This document shows, piece after piece, positions 15,702-22,542 of a stretch of 30,606 nt of DNA. Each line of letters begins with the position of its first letter. The first letter of the stretch is position 1. Origin of the DNA: a virus; the IMG/VR virus record IMGVR_UViG_3300044904_000121, positions 1-30,606 of that record; one strand, written 5' to 3'. The notes beneath the pieces were generated by a model. The model did no database searches. It saw only the letters and a program-made list of their open reading frames with translations, and had not been told where the DNA came from. The position numbers and the translations under genes were made by a program.

Positions 15702-16190
15702 ATGGCCGGCGCCGTCTTTGTGATTCTCCTTTCAGCTTTTCAGCTTTTCAGCATTTCAGCATTTGCCCCGATCACCCTGGCCTGGGATGCCAGTTCCGGC
15801 ACCAATGTGATCGCCAACTATAAGGTCTATTACGGGGTTGCCACCGCCACGTACACCAACTCGGTCTCCGCGGGCACCAACCTCACTGCCTTCGTGTCCA
15901 ACCTGGTCTTAGGCGCAACCTACTATTTCGCCGCCACGGCCGTGGACACCAGCGGCCTGGAAAGCGACTACTCAAGTGAGGTGAGTTGGAACCCTGGATC
16001 TGCCCGCACCAACCTCGCCCTAACGATCACCACCACCGGCATCGATATACTGTTCGCCCGCACAGTATGCGGCCCCTGGACCGCCACCAACGCCGCCTGC
16101 ATAACTCTCATCAATCCCATCCCTCCCATCTTTTTCCGCAGCCGCGGTCCCACCTGCAACCAGGTCGCGATCGCCGCCGCTCCCTACTAA
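15702..16190 (+). CDS. Secreted FN3-domain protein, 162 aa
   Basis: From ATG 15702 the product starts with a signal peptide (MAGAVFVILLSAFQLFSISA), whose core is encoded by a TTTCAGC-type tandem repeat. A GTG at 15657 would add 15 basic residues and bury the signal, so it is less likely. Residues about 23-92 are a fibronectin III domain (ITLAWDASSG, YKVYYGV, YYFAATAVD, GLESDYSSEVS), a close paralogue of the domain in the 428-aa fibre-like protein. The ~60-residue C-terminus contains two Cys (VCGPWTATNAACITL). It may be a surface-adhesion protein or a host-envelope decoration made by the phage. It starts the plus-strand accessory island. Confidence 0.7.
   Translation: MAGAVFVILLSAFQLFSISAFAPITLAWDASSGTNVIANYKVYYGVATATYTNSVSAGTNLTAFVSNLVLGATYYFAATAVDTSGLESDYSSEVSWNPGSARTNLALTITTTGIDILFARTVCGPWTATNAACITLINPIPPIFFRSRGPTCNQVAIAAAPY
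15731..15764 (+). repeat. TTTCAGC tandem repeat encoding a signal-peptide core
   Basis: Units TTTCAGCTTTTCAGC and CATTTCAGC encode SAFQLFSISAF inside the signal peptide of the FN3 protein. The same family is a non-coding leader at 1291-1318 and 19713-19747. Confidence 0.75.
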
Positions 16191-16194
16191 TGCC

Positions 16195-16389
16195 ATGCGC
16201 AGTTGTGAATGTGGAAATCCCGCGACAGTCTGGAAGAACAACGCCTTCATCTGCGCCCGCTGCGCCGAAATCGAAGACACCCAAGCCAGGACCGAGCGCC
16301 GCCGCGACCGCCGCGCAAAACTCAAAGGCTCGAAAACCCTCGACAATGGCCTCTCCGAATACACTGCCGATATTCCTGGATGGCCTTAA
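16195..16389 (+). CDS. Small zinc-ribbon-like protein, 64 aa
   Basis: ATG at 16195 lies four bases after the previous stop. The protein has Cys pairs MRSCECGNP and FICARCAEIE, a likely single zinc ribbon, followed by a strongly basic helix (RTERRRDRRAKLKGSK). It overlaps the LuxR-like gene by 44 bases in another frame. A small DNA- or RNA-binding accessory role is plausible; no exact family is recognised. Confidence 0.55.
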   Translation: MRSCECGNPATVWKNNAFICARCAEIEDTQARTERRRDRRAKLKGSKTLDNGLSEYTADIPGWP

Positions 16390-16591
16390 GTTCACCGAGC
16401 GCCAGTGGCAGGTGGCCAGAGCCATTGGCCTGGGGCGAACCACCAAAGAAATCGCCGGAGACCTCCATCGCTCCCCCAAGACCGTCGAGTATCACCGCAA
16501 AGTCATCTATTTCATCCTCGGCATCAGCACCCCCGTCGAGCTCGCCCACTGGCTCCTCCGCCGCAACCTGATCCCATTCCTCGATCTTTAA
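16346..16591 (+). CDS. LuxR/GerE-type HTH regulator, 81 aa
   Basis: The ORF from ATG 16346 encodes little more than a GerE DNA-binding domain. Residues about 16-68 read FTERQWQVARAIGLGRTTKE, then IAGDLHRSPKTVEYHRKVIY and ILGISTPVELA, the LuxR pattern with recognition helix SPKTVEYHRK. There is no sensory domain, so it would act as a constitutive or partner-dependent regulator. A second GerE-only protein is encoded at 23391. Both stand at the head of plus-strand runs facing a minus-strand operon and may control the early-late switch; that link is inference. Confidence 0.75.
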   Translation: MASPNTLPIFLDGLKFTERQWQVARAIGLGRTTKEIAGDLHRSPKTVEYHRKVIYFILGISTPVELAHWLLRRNLIPFLDL

Positions 16592-16629
16592 TAGCTTTTC
16601 CGACAATTTGAGCAAAGGAGGTGAAAACA

Positions 16630-16767
16630 ATGAAACCGATTACAACCAGTCAGGCAAAAGGCGGCCGCAACATGCGCACCGGCAAAACCGGCAGAGCCAA
16701 AATCCAGAGGGGCAAAGGCGCCTATGGCAACACTGCCCAGGGCACCACGGGCTCTCGCGAGCATTGA
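16630..16767 (+). CDS. 45-aa basic protein, strong ribosome site
   Basis: An excellent Shine-Dalgarno sequence (AAAGGAGGTG) precedes ATG 16630, rare in this window. The product MKPITTSQAKGGRNMRTGKT and following is Gly/Lys/Arg/Thr-rich, disordered and basic. It probably binds nucleic acid or is a virion-associated peptide, but no family is recognised. Confidence 0.7.
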   Translation: MKPITTSQAKGGRNMRTGKTGRAKIQRGKGAYGNTAQGTTGSREH

Positions 16768-16782
16768 TGCATCCTCAGTGCC

Positions 16783-17472
16783 GTGATCACTAGAGATGCC
16801 AGACAGTTCACCGACACCATCAACGTCGGCTTTTCCTGCGGCAAGGATTCCTTAGTTACTCTGGATCTCTGCCGCAGGACCTTCCCCAAAGTAAATGCCT
16901 ATTTCCTCTGGACGACTCCCGGCCTTAGCTTTCAGGACCGCTACCTCGATTACATCCGCGACCGCTTTCACGTCCGCATCCTCAAGCTCCCCCATTGGGG
17001 TTTAAGCTGGCGCCTGCGTTCCAATAGCTTCCGTCCGGGCTGCAACGCCACCAATAACTGTCCCAAGCTCACCCTCATCGACACCGAATTTGAAGTCACC
17101 CGCCAGACCGGCTGCAAATGGTTCGCCTATGGCCTGACTCGATTCGACAGCATCGAACGCAACGCCATGCTCCGCCGCTGCAACGGCCTCGACGTAAAAA
17201 CCCACCGCATCTATCCAGTAATGCACTTCACCCGCTGGGCCATGTTCGGCTATCTTCGCCAGCATCGCATACCGCTTCCCATCGACTACCACATGTTCGG
17301 CTGCAGCTACGGCGGCCTCTGGGCCGAGGAGCTCCAAGCCATTAAAACCCGGTTCCCATCCGATTATGACAAAATCCAAACCTACTTCCCGCTCGTCGAA
17401 GCCCAAATCCTCCGTTCCCAGCTCTTCGGCACCGACCACTACGGCCGCGCCCAAGCCCCCGGCCCTGCATAA
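16783..17472 (+). CDS. PAPS-reductase/IbrA-like ATP pyrophosphatase-fold protein, 229 aa
   Basis: Near the N-terminus GFSCGKDSLVTLDL (residues 16-29) is the PP-loop motif SxGKDS of the PAPS-reductase/adenine alpha-hydrolase family. It binds ATP and the first Gly of the usual SGGKDS is Cys here. Cysteines at CNATNNC and a FGCSYGG segment follow, and PLVEAQILR near the end. Phages and the E. coli ibrA/ibrB locus carry PAPS-reductase-like proteins next to ParB-like proteins. That pair is exactly what is found here, with the next gene overlapping by 107 bases. The substrate is unknown; classical sulfate reduction is unlikely. The start is GTG at 16783, 15 bases after the previous stop. Confidence 0.8.
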   Translation: MITRDARQFTDTINVGFSCGKDSLVTLDLCRRTFPKVNAYFLWTTPGLSFQDRYLDYIRDRFHVRILKLPHWGLSWRLRSNSFRPGCNATNNCPKLTLIDTEFEVTRQTGCKWFAYGLTRFDSIERNAMLRRCNGLDVKTHRIYPVMHFTRWAMFGYLRQHRIPLPIDYHMFGCSYGGLWAEELQAIKTRFPSDYDKIQTYFPLVEAQILRSQLFGTDHYGRAQAPGPA

Positions 17473-18109
17473 ACAGTGCTCCCTCACCCTCACCACCATT
17501 CACCGCGCCCAGATCCAGCCCTGGCCTGGCGAGCCCCTGCACGAGCTCACCATTCACGCCCGCGCGCGCCTGAAGGCATCCATTCGCCGCTCCGGTTTGG
17601 TCCTTCCCCTCCCCTGGAACAAGCAAACCGGCCATCTGATAGACGGCATCCAGCGCCTCGCGCTCCTCGATGAGCTTGCTTCCCCCAACACGCAACACGA
17701 CTACGACCTCCAAGTCATCGCCCTCGACCTCACCCGCGATGCCGAGCTGCGCCTGGCTCTCACCCTCAACAATCCCAGCGCCATGAGTGCCTGGCACATC
17801 CCCGGCCTGGAATCTGTCGTCCGCGAATTGGCTGGCGACATCAGCGCTACCGCCTTCGATCCCATCGAACTGCAGGTCTTGTGTGACTCCGATGAAATGG
17901 CCGGCATCTTTGCCGACTCAAAGGATCGCCACAAAACCACCGCCCAGGAATTAGCCGCCATGAAGCAGCGCCGCGAAGACGCCAAAAAAAAGCTGCAAGA
18001 AAAAGCCCAGCTGGACCTGGCCCAAAAATATCACGATGGCCGCAAGGTAGCCGAGTTGATCCACCCCGACCTAATTCCCCCTACACCTCGGGACCATTTA
18101 CCCAGATAA
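17366..18109 (+). CDS. ParB/IbrB-like nuclease-fold protein, 247 aa
   Basis: After a Ser/Lys/Pro-rich N-terminus (residues 1-35), the ParB/Srx-type domain spans about residues 44-150: IHRAQIQPWPGEPLHELTIH, then a SIRRSGLVLPLPWNKQTGHL segment with IDGIQRLALLDEL. The latter corresponds to the GGHRR-like motif of ParB N-domains. The C-terminus is a helical charged region (TAQELAAMKQRREDAKKKLQ). The long overlap with the PAPS-reductase-like gene follows because there is no later plausible start codon. It probably works with that neighbour, as IbrB does with IbrA. The end overlaps the convergent ASCH gene by 29 bases. Confidence 0.75.
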   Translation: MTKSKPTSRSSKPKSSVPSSSAPTTTAAPKPPALHKQCSLTLTTIHRAQIQPWPGEPLHELTIHARARLKASIRRSGLVLPLPWNKQTGHLIDGIQRLALLDELASPNTQHDYDLQVIALDLTRDAELRLALTLNNPSAMSAWHIPGLESVVRELAGDISATAFDPIELQVLCDSDEMAGIFADSKDRHKTTAQELAAMKQRREDAKKKLQEKAQLDLAQKYHDGRKVAELIHPDLIPPTPRDHLPR

Positions 18110-18368
18110 CGCACCCCGGCTTCTGCCGAAACTGCGCCGCCAGAGGAAGCCGCCGCGGCTCTCGCATGTGCCAGTCGAATTCCCCGGGAAAATCCCTGCT
18201 CTCGGTGCAATCGTGCAATTCCACCGTGCCGAGGATCTCGCCCTTGTGCCCGGAGGCAATCAGCCCGATTCTGCCCCGTATCCTGGTAGCCCGGCTGCGA
18301 AACTCAACCGGCTTGGTGCCCGCTAGAATCTGGTCAACGTACGGCTGCTTAATAATGAGGCATTTCAT
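18081..18368 (-). CDS. ASCH-domain protein, 95 aa
   Basis: From ATG 18368 the protein reads MKCLIIKQPYVDQILAGTKP then VEFRS...GRIGLIASGHKGEILGTVEL. This is the ASCH pattern (IKQP, ILxGxKxxExR, GxxxIhAS and a strand with GxxE). ASCH domains bind RNA or act on modified nucleosides, and phages often carry them. It is coupled to the upstream zinc-ribbon gene by an ATGA overlap and converges with the ParB-like gene. A longer frame exists but would include only repeat-encoded residues. Confidence 0.8.
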   Translation of the reverse strand: MKCLIIKQPYVDQILAGTKPVEFRSRATRIRGRIGLIASGHKGEILGTVELHDCTESRDFPGEFDWHMREPRRLPLAAQFRQKPGCVIWVNGPEV

Positions 18369-18670
18369 TTTGGATTGCGAATTGCAGATTGTGGCTTGCG
18401 GATTCCCGCCGGCCTTCCTGGGCCACCTGGTCGCCGCGCGTTGCAATGCCGCCGAATGCGATCATAATTCCGGTCGCGCTCAACGCACTCGGGGCACCGC
18501 CGCGCCCCGCCCGCCGGCCTGCCACAATCCGGGCACTGCCCCGCCGCGCGCATCTTCGCCCGCCACCTGGCTTGCCGAGAAACCGGCGCCGCCTTTGGCG
18601 ATTGGCGCTTGGCTATTGGCGATTTCCGTTTCACTGGCCGCACCCTATCAGACAGTCTAGTGCCCGTCAA
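18365..18670 (-). CDS. Small zinc-ribbon protein bounded by repeats, up to 101 aa
   Basis: The core AAGQCPDCGRPAGGARRCPE and CVERDRNYDR carries two CxxC pairs, a small zinc ribbon often seen in phages. The start is uncertain: TTG 18670 gives 101 aa, GTG near 18634 fewer, and ATG 18553 about 62. The N-terminal residues SPIAKRQSPKAA come from a GCCAATAGCC repeat and the C-terminal IRKPQSAIRNPK comes from an AATCCGCAA-type repeat, so both ends are repeat-encoded. The stop overlaps the ASCH start. Confidence 0.6.
   Translation of the reverse strand: MTGTRLSDRVRPVKRKSPIAKRQSPKAAPVSRQARWRAKMRAAGQCPDCGRPAGGARRCPECVERDRNYDRIRRHCNARRPGGPGRPAGIRKPQSAIRNPK
18370..18404 (-). repeat. AATCCGCAA-family repeat before ASCH gene
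   Basis: Minus-strand units AATCCGCAAGCCACAATCTG and CAATTCGCAATCC precede ATG 18368 and code for the end of the upstream zinc-ribbon protein. Confidence 0.65.
18595..18624 (-). repeat. GCCAATAGCC-family repeat in zinc-ribbon gene
   Basis: Minus-strand units ATCGCCAATAGCCAAGCGCC and AATCGCC sit at the 5' end of the zinc-ribbon frame and encode its residues 16-26. Confidence 0.65.
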
Positions 18671-18767
18671 CCCGGAATTCCTGTAAATCTGTTTCCGGGT
18701 GACGCATACCCCGTGCCAACCGCGAAACTTTATTTCACTGGAAAAGTAGTTTCCGGGTTGACGGGCA
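18661..18767. repeat. 17-bp perfect inverted repeat, 107-bp element
   Basis: TGCCCGTCAACCCGGAA at 18661-18677 is matched exactly by TTCCGGGTTGACGGGCA at 18751-18767. The ends lie between divergent genes (18670 minus, 18859 plus). It could be a paired operator, a small mobile element without a gene, or an attC-like site. The inner ~73 bases hold no clear gene. Confidence 0.75.
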
Positions 18768-18858
18768 CCCGGAATCTGTCAGGATGTGCGCATCTGAATC
18801 ACCAGCAGATTGCACCGGGTTACCGGAAGGTGAGCTGGCCGCCGGCCGAAAAAAGTAA

Positions 18859-19308
18859 ATGAAAACACTGAAAGAAATCATCGAGGAGCAAAAAGCGCGC
18901 AGGGGGCCAGCGACTGGGACGACCAAGCGCGGAGCATATTGGATAGTGGGAGATCCGATCAAAATCCGGAGTCATGGAGGAGATGGAATCGGTCAGAACG
19001 CCCCCGATCACGAGCACTGGCTTTCCTTCCGGCACTTCCGGGCTGGAGATGTGAGAGCATCGCTGCACAAGTCGAGCCGCCACCAGAACGGGTCCTACTC
19101 AGGAGGAGGGGATAGTTACCACGATGTGAGTGAGATCCTGGACTGCACCACGATTGAGGATGTGGTCGTGGTGCTGAAATCCATCAACTTGGGGCAATCC
19201 GATTACCAGGTGCACGCATACTCGGATTATTATCGCGAGGATCTTGCCGAGATCCTCTCTCACTGGGGGATGCCCGAGTCGCTGCCGGCCCCCGATGATG
19301 CGCGGTGA
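18859..19308 (+). CDS. Unknown protein, 149 aa
   Basis: ATG 18859 follows GAAAAAAGTAA. The product (MKTLKEIIEEQKARRGPATG) has an N-terminal charged helix and a central Gly/His-rich part (RSHGGDGIGQNAPDHEHWLS, SGGGDSYHD). The C-terminus is acidic and mixed alpha/beta (IEDVVVVLKSINLG, SDYYREDLAEILSHWGMPES). Its codon usage is less GC-biased than the structural genes. It is followed with GTGA overlap by a 52-aa gene, so the two form a small operon ahead of a terminator. A two-gene cargo or toxin/antitoxin-like unit is conceivable, but nothing identifies it. Confidence 0.65.
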   Translation: MKTLKEIIEEQKARRGPATGTTKRGAYWIVGDPIKIRSHGGDGIGQNAPDHEHWLSFRHFRAGDVRASLHKSSRHQNGSYSGGGDSYHDVSEILDCTTIEDVVVVLKSINLGQSDYQVHAYSDYYREDLAEILSHWGMPESLPAPDDAR

Positions 19309-19463
19309 ACAAAATATACAGCTACGACGAAATCGCAAACAGCTATGCTCTCTGGGGTGAGTACGTTGACCCTAGCGGACTCGATTCTCTGGAGGCATTT
19401 TCGGCCAAAACACCGGAGGAAAAAATTGCATTTATCGCTGCCTGTTTCGGCCCTGAGCCATGA
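19305..19463 (+). CDS. Unknown small acidic protein, 52 aa
   Basis: Starts with GTG overlapping the previous stop (GTGA). The product begins MNKIYSYDEIANSYALWGEY and ends SAKTPEEKIAFIAACFGPEP. It is acidic and probably helical. The terminator at 19542 follows, supporting a bicistronic unit with the 149-aa gene. Confidence 0.6.
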   Translation: MNKIYSYDEIANSYALWGEYVDPSGLDSLEAFSAKTPEEKIAFIAACFGPEP

Positions 19464-19541
19464 TGCGCGCCGTCACGTGTGGTGACGCCCCGACCCGCGA
19501 GGTCTAAACCCGATTAGCCCTCGCCCCCCCCGCCCCGATCC

Positions 19542-19568
19542 GCCCCGGCCCCCGCGCCGGGGCTTTTT
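19542..19568 (+). terminator. Rho-independent terminator
   Basis: Seven-bp GC stem GCCCCGG / CCGGGGC with an 8-base loop is followed by TTTTT. It ends the 149-aa/52-aa gene pair and the plus-strand island. Confidence 0.8.
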
Positions 19569-19697
19569 GGTGCCCATCCCAGCAAAATAAACTTTTGGCG
19601 TCATTCCCACGAAAAACGACGCTCTAGGATTCGATTACAGCCACTTTTCCAGGTGGGGTGGCCATAGATGGTGGGGGTAAAACCGGGCGGCAAAAGT

Positions 19698-19711
19698 GGA
19701 ACACATGTTCC
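19698..19711. promoter_or_regulatory. Dyad GGAACACATGTTCC, possible operator
   Basis: Perfect 6-bp half sites GGAACA and TGTTCC are separated by CA. The core GAAC-N4-GTTC resembles the LexA box of Gram-positive bacteria. No nearby gene makes the assignment firm. Confidence 0.35.
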
Positions 19712-19712
19712 G

Positions 19713-19747
19713 CTTTTCAGCGTTTCAGCGTTTCAGCTTTTCAGAAT
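19713..19747 (-). repeat. CTGAAA-family repeat, not attached to a clear gene
   Basis: Minus-strand units ATTCTGAAAAGCTGAAACGC and TGAAACGCTGAAAAGC. This is the third copy of the family seen at 1291 and 15731. Confidence 0.65.
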
Positions 19748-19896
19748 TTCCCCCTCTGCGGCGGCTCGCCCTCGCCCGTGGGAGCGGCCTATGAGAAGCG
19801 CCCGCGTGCGAGCTGGGAACTCGCCGTTCGCTGTGCCATCTCCCAGGGGCAAGGACCGGGGAGGGATGTCTGGACCCTCCGCCGCCCATCAAGGTT

Positions 19897-20454
19897 TTAC
19901 GCCCCCCGCCCCGTCGCCGTCAAGCCCGGCCGCGCCGCCGGCACCGCCCTGCCCTTCCGATCATTCACCCAGTGCCCCGGAATCGTCACTAGCCGGACGT
20001 CCTTTAGATGGTGCGCTCTCCCGAGCCTTTCCATCACCTGGTCGTGGAAGTTCCGGTCCACCGCGTTCGGAAAATCAATCCCGCACGTCGCCTCGATCAT
20101 CCGCACAAGCTGGGGCACGTCCAGATCCGGCAGAAGCTGGTAAAGCCGTTTCTCCAATGCCGCCCGGTACCTCAGGTCCACGTCGCTCGGGAATTTCCGT
20201 CCGCAAAACGCCTCCAGCTCCCGTATCAGGTAAGCGTTCTCCTTGCTCTGCTCAGTCTTGATCGCCATAGGTTCAACTTTCTCAGCCACGCCGGCCGCTT
20301 CCGTTTCCCGATTTTCGATTTTGACTTTCTGATTTGTTTCGGGTTTCGGGTTTCGGGTTTCGGGTTTTGCCGTCACCGCCGCATCCCGCAACTGCCGTAC
20401 CGCCCTCTCCCGCCCCTGACCCCGCACCATTGGTAAAAAACGCCGGACATTCAT
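19897..20454 (-). CDS. Unknown protein downstream of terminase genes, 185 aa
   Basis: ATG 20454 has an AAAGG ribosome-like site. The N-terminal ~62 residues are low-complexity and partly repeat-encoded (KPETRNPKPETNQKVKIENR). The body from Met63 (MAIKTEQSKENAYLIRELEA) contains FCGRKFPSDVDLRYRAALEK and VPQLVRMIEATCGIDFP. Two similar FCGRKFP/TCGIDFP segments suggest an internal duplication. No family is recognised. It is the last gene of the packaging operon. Confidence 0.6.
   Translation of the reverse strand: MNVRRFLPMVRGQGRERAVRQLRDAAVTAKPETRNPKPETNQKVKIENRETEAAGVAEKVEPMAIKTEQSKENAYLIRELEAFCGRKFPSDVDLRYRAALEKRLYQLLPDLDVPQLVRMIEATCGIDFPNAVDRNFHDQVMERLGRAHHLKDVRLVTIPGHWVNDRKGRAVPAARPGLTATGRGA
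20336..20368 (-). repeat. AAACCCG-family repeat inside a reading frame
   Basis: Minus-strand AAACCCG heptamers (AAACCCGAAACCCGAAACCC) encode KPETRNPKPET in the 185-aa protein. Confidence 0.7.
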
Positions 20455-20464
20455 TTTTCGCCTT

Positions 20465-20638
20465 TCACTCGACGAATCCCCGTGCCCGGAGGATCCGCAT
20501 CATCCTGGAAGTCGAGTACCTCACGCACCTGCAGTTCAGATCCACCCGGGCCTGGTCCAGTCCCCACCGCTTCTCATTCCGCCGCACCTGATCCGCCGAC
20601 ACATTCAACAACTGCGCTACATGCTTCCTTGTGCTCAT
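20465..20638 (-). CDS. Small HTH-like protein, 57 aa
   Basis: ATG 20638 lies two bases after the terminase stop. The product MSTRKHVAQLLNVSADQVRR starts with a likely helix-turn-helix (VAQLLNVSADQVRRNEKRWG), followed by a basic C-terminus (RMMRILRARGFVE). It may bind DNA in the packaging operon. Confidence 0.6.
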   Translation of the reverse strand: MSTRKHVAQLLNVSADQVRRNEKRWGLDQARVDLNCRCVRYSTSRMMRILRARGFVE

Positions 20639-20640
20639 AT

Positions 20641-22542
20641 TCATTTCTGCTCATCCGTCTCCGTCTGTGGTTGTTTCTCCCGTTCCAGCCCGAGCGCCGC
20701 CAGCCTCTCCCCCAGCAGCCCCGTCCACTCCTTGAGGAAATCCTGGTATGCCCGGCACATCAGTAAATGATCGTTGCGACTCCGCTGCTTAAACCCCTCC
20801 ACCCCATCCTCCTGGTTCTTCGGCCGGTGCCCCGGCAGGTACTCCCATGCCTCGTTCTGCTTCTTGAACTGCTGCGAAACGTCCGCCGGGATCTCCGTCG
20901 AGATATACTGCTCCGGCCCCGCCTTCGCATTGGCCGCCAGCACATTGGCCCGCATGTTCCGGATGAAGAAATGATTGGAAAGCATCCCGGCCTTGTTCAG
21001 CGAGACCACCAGCGGCTCCTCCGGGTTCGGCAGCGTGATGACCTTTCCCGTCTTCCGATCCCGCTGGCTCCGCGGCTCAAACACCGGCGGCGTGTTCAGC
21101 TCCAGATGTATCGGCCGCCCCTTGCTGTAAAAGCGCCGCACCCCGTCCTCATGCAGAAACGATCCCACCCGCGAAAGCTGCAGGTTCACCGCGTTCATCC
21201 CGTTCTGGTAGCAGAGCTGCAGGATGGCCTTCGTGTTCTTCGAGCAATCAATCCACGTCGCCGACCGCGGCACCTGGTGCGCGTCCAATTCGGCGAGCAG
21301 CTCGCTGTCACTCTCCACCATCCCCTCAAACACAATCTGCGAATCGCAGTTGGCCATCACGTCCTCGATCAGCAGCCAATAATGCTGCAGCTCCCCCTTC
21401 GCCTTATACCCCTGCTGCCAGTCCGCCGTCGCCCCCCGATACGCCCTCCCCGCCAGGCCCGTGCGGTTCTTCTTCAAGCTGGTGTTGTAGATCGTCTGCC
21501 CGGAATACGGGATGCTCTCGTCCCCAAAGAACCTGCACTCCCTTTCAGTGATGTATCGCATCCAGGGCTTCGAGTCCCCCGCCTTCAGCGCGCGCAGCGC
21601 CGAATGCTTGTCCCGGATCAGATCCAGCCAATCCACCGTCGCGCAGCACACCGCCTCAAAATTCCACGACCGATGCGAAACCAGCGCTCCCTCGTTACGT
21701 GGGCTCGAATACTGCCCTTTCAGCCCCCTGCGCTCTGTAGGGTTATTCCTGACAAGGTATCCGCAGGGCATCTGGTACCGGATCGTCGGCACCAGCTTGT
21801 TGTAGTTGAACTTCCCATTCCCCATATCGCACCCCTCGGAATCATACCGCAGCCCGCCCAGCTCCGGCTTCTCATTCTCCCACCTGGTCCGCATCATGTG
21901 ATACTTGCCGCACCCCGGGCACAGCGTCTCCCACTCCTCCATCGTCCCATCCTCGAACGCCAGGAAGAGCTGCCCCCCCACAAGCCCCGCATTGGAAATA
22001 TCAAATGCCTTGGAGTTCCAGACCTGCGTCTGCCGTGCCCGCGCCTTGGCCAGGTGCCCCGGCTTCCATGAGTGGATCTCCTCATTGATCTGGAGAGGCA
22101 CAGTGTCTGAATCGAGTTTCTTGTCGTCAAACACCCCTTGCACCCGCAACGTCACATTCGGGTAATGAGCCGTGCAAAGCATTTCCTCATATCGGCCGCC
22201 CATCCGCCGAATATCCGTGCAGCTCCGAAGCACCGGCAGAATCCGATCCGTCCACCTGTTCCCCGCCTTGATGTCGTCCTCCCAATTGAACTGACACAGC
22301 CCGGACGCAAACGCGCACCAAAACGCGCAAACCACCTCGCCGGCCGTAGAGCCCCCGACTTGCACCGGCTTAATGAGCGTCCCGATCCGCGTCTCCACGT
22401 CCGCCATCGCCCGAATCGGCTCGATGAGCTGGGGAGTCCGCTCCGGGTCAAACGAGTGCCCGTCCACTTTGAGCCCCGCCGCCGCCCATCCGATGATGTC
22501 AGAATGAGGCGCGTCCGGTATGGCAGTCCGCAGGATATTCAT
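20641..22542 (-). CDS. Terminase large subunit, GpA family
   Basis: 633 aa. The ATPase domain contains IKPVQVGGSTAGEV (residues 57-70), equivalent to the deviant Walker A of lambda gpA (Lys at the start of the loop rather than before Ser/Thr). Walker B with the catalytic acid is TVPLQINEEIHSW (Glu154/Glu155), and a zinc-like pair CPGCGKYHMM lies at residues 208-217. The C-terminal nuclease has TADWQQGYK (Asp374) and SATWIDCSKNTKA (Asp432). Length agrees with GpA proteins. It cuts concatemeric DNA and drives packaging into the portal. The small terminase candidate precedes it with ATGA overlap. Confidence 0.92.
   Translation of the reverse strand: MNILRTAIPDAPHSDIIGWAAAGLKVDGHSFDPERTPQLIEPIRAMADVETRIGTLIKPVQVGGSTAGEVVCAFWCAFASGLCQFNWEDDIKAGNRWTDRILPVLRSCTDIRRMGGRYEEMLCTAHYPNVTLRVQGVFDDKKLDSDTVPLQINEEIHSWKPGHLAKARARQTQVWNSKAFDISNAGLVGGQLFLAFEDGTMEEWETLCPGCGKYHMMRTRWENEKPELGGLRYDSEGCDMGNGKFNYNKLVPTIRYQMPCGYLVRNNPTERRGLKGQYSSPRNEGALVSHRSWNFEAVCCATVDWLDLIRDKHSALRALKAGDSKPWMRYITERECRFFGDESIPYSGQTIYNTSLKKNRTGLAGRAYRGATADWQQGYKAKGELQHYWLLIEDVMANCDSQIVFEGMVESDSELLAELDAHQVPRSATWIDCSKNTKAILQLCYQNGMNAVNLQLSRVGSFLHEDGVRRFYSKGRPIHLELNTPPVFEPRSQRDRKTGKVITLPNPEEPLVVSLNKAGMLSNHFFIRNMRANVLAANAKAGPEQYISTEIPADVSQQFKKQNEAWEYLPGHRPKNQEDGVEGFKQRSRNDHLLMCRAYQDFLKEWTGLLGERLAALGLEREKQPQTETDEQK

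Larger units (their letters stand above)
19464..19896. other. Gene-free 433-base stretch between accessory and packaging modules
   Basis: It holds a C-rich tract, a clear plus-strand terminator (19542), a dyad GGAACACATGTTCC (19698) and a CTGAAA-family leader repeat (19713). After that repeat the minus strand has a 23-codon frame from ATG 19705 (MCSTFAARFYPHH), too short to call a gene. The stretch 19748-19896 shows nothing I can support. Confidence 0.6.

Noticed and set aside
19658-20261. Plus-strand frames of 161 and 197 codons across the leader repeat
   Set aside because: Ser/Pro/Arg-rich shadows of the 185-aa minus-strand gene and the repeat; no ribosome site.
20767-22071. 434-codon plus-strand frame antisense to the terminase
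   Set aside because: Shadow of TerL; composition is Arg/Leu/Pro and no family pattern is visible.
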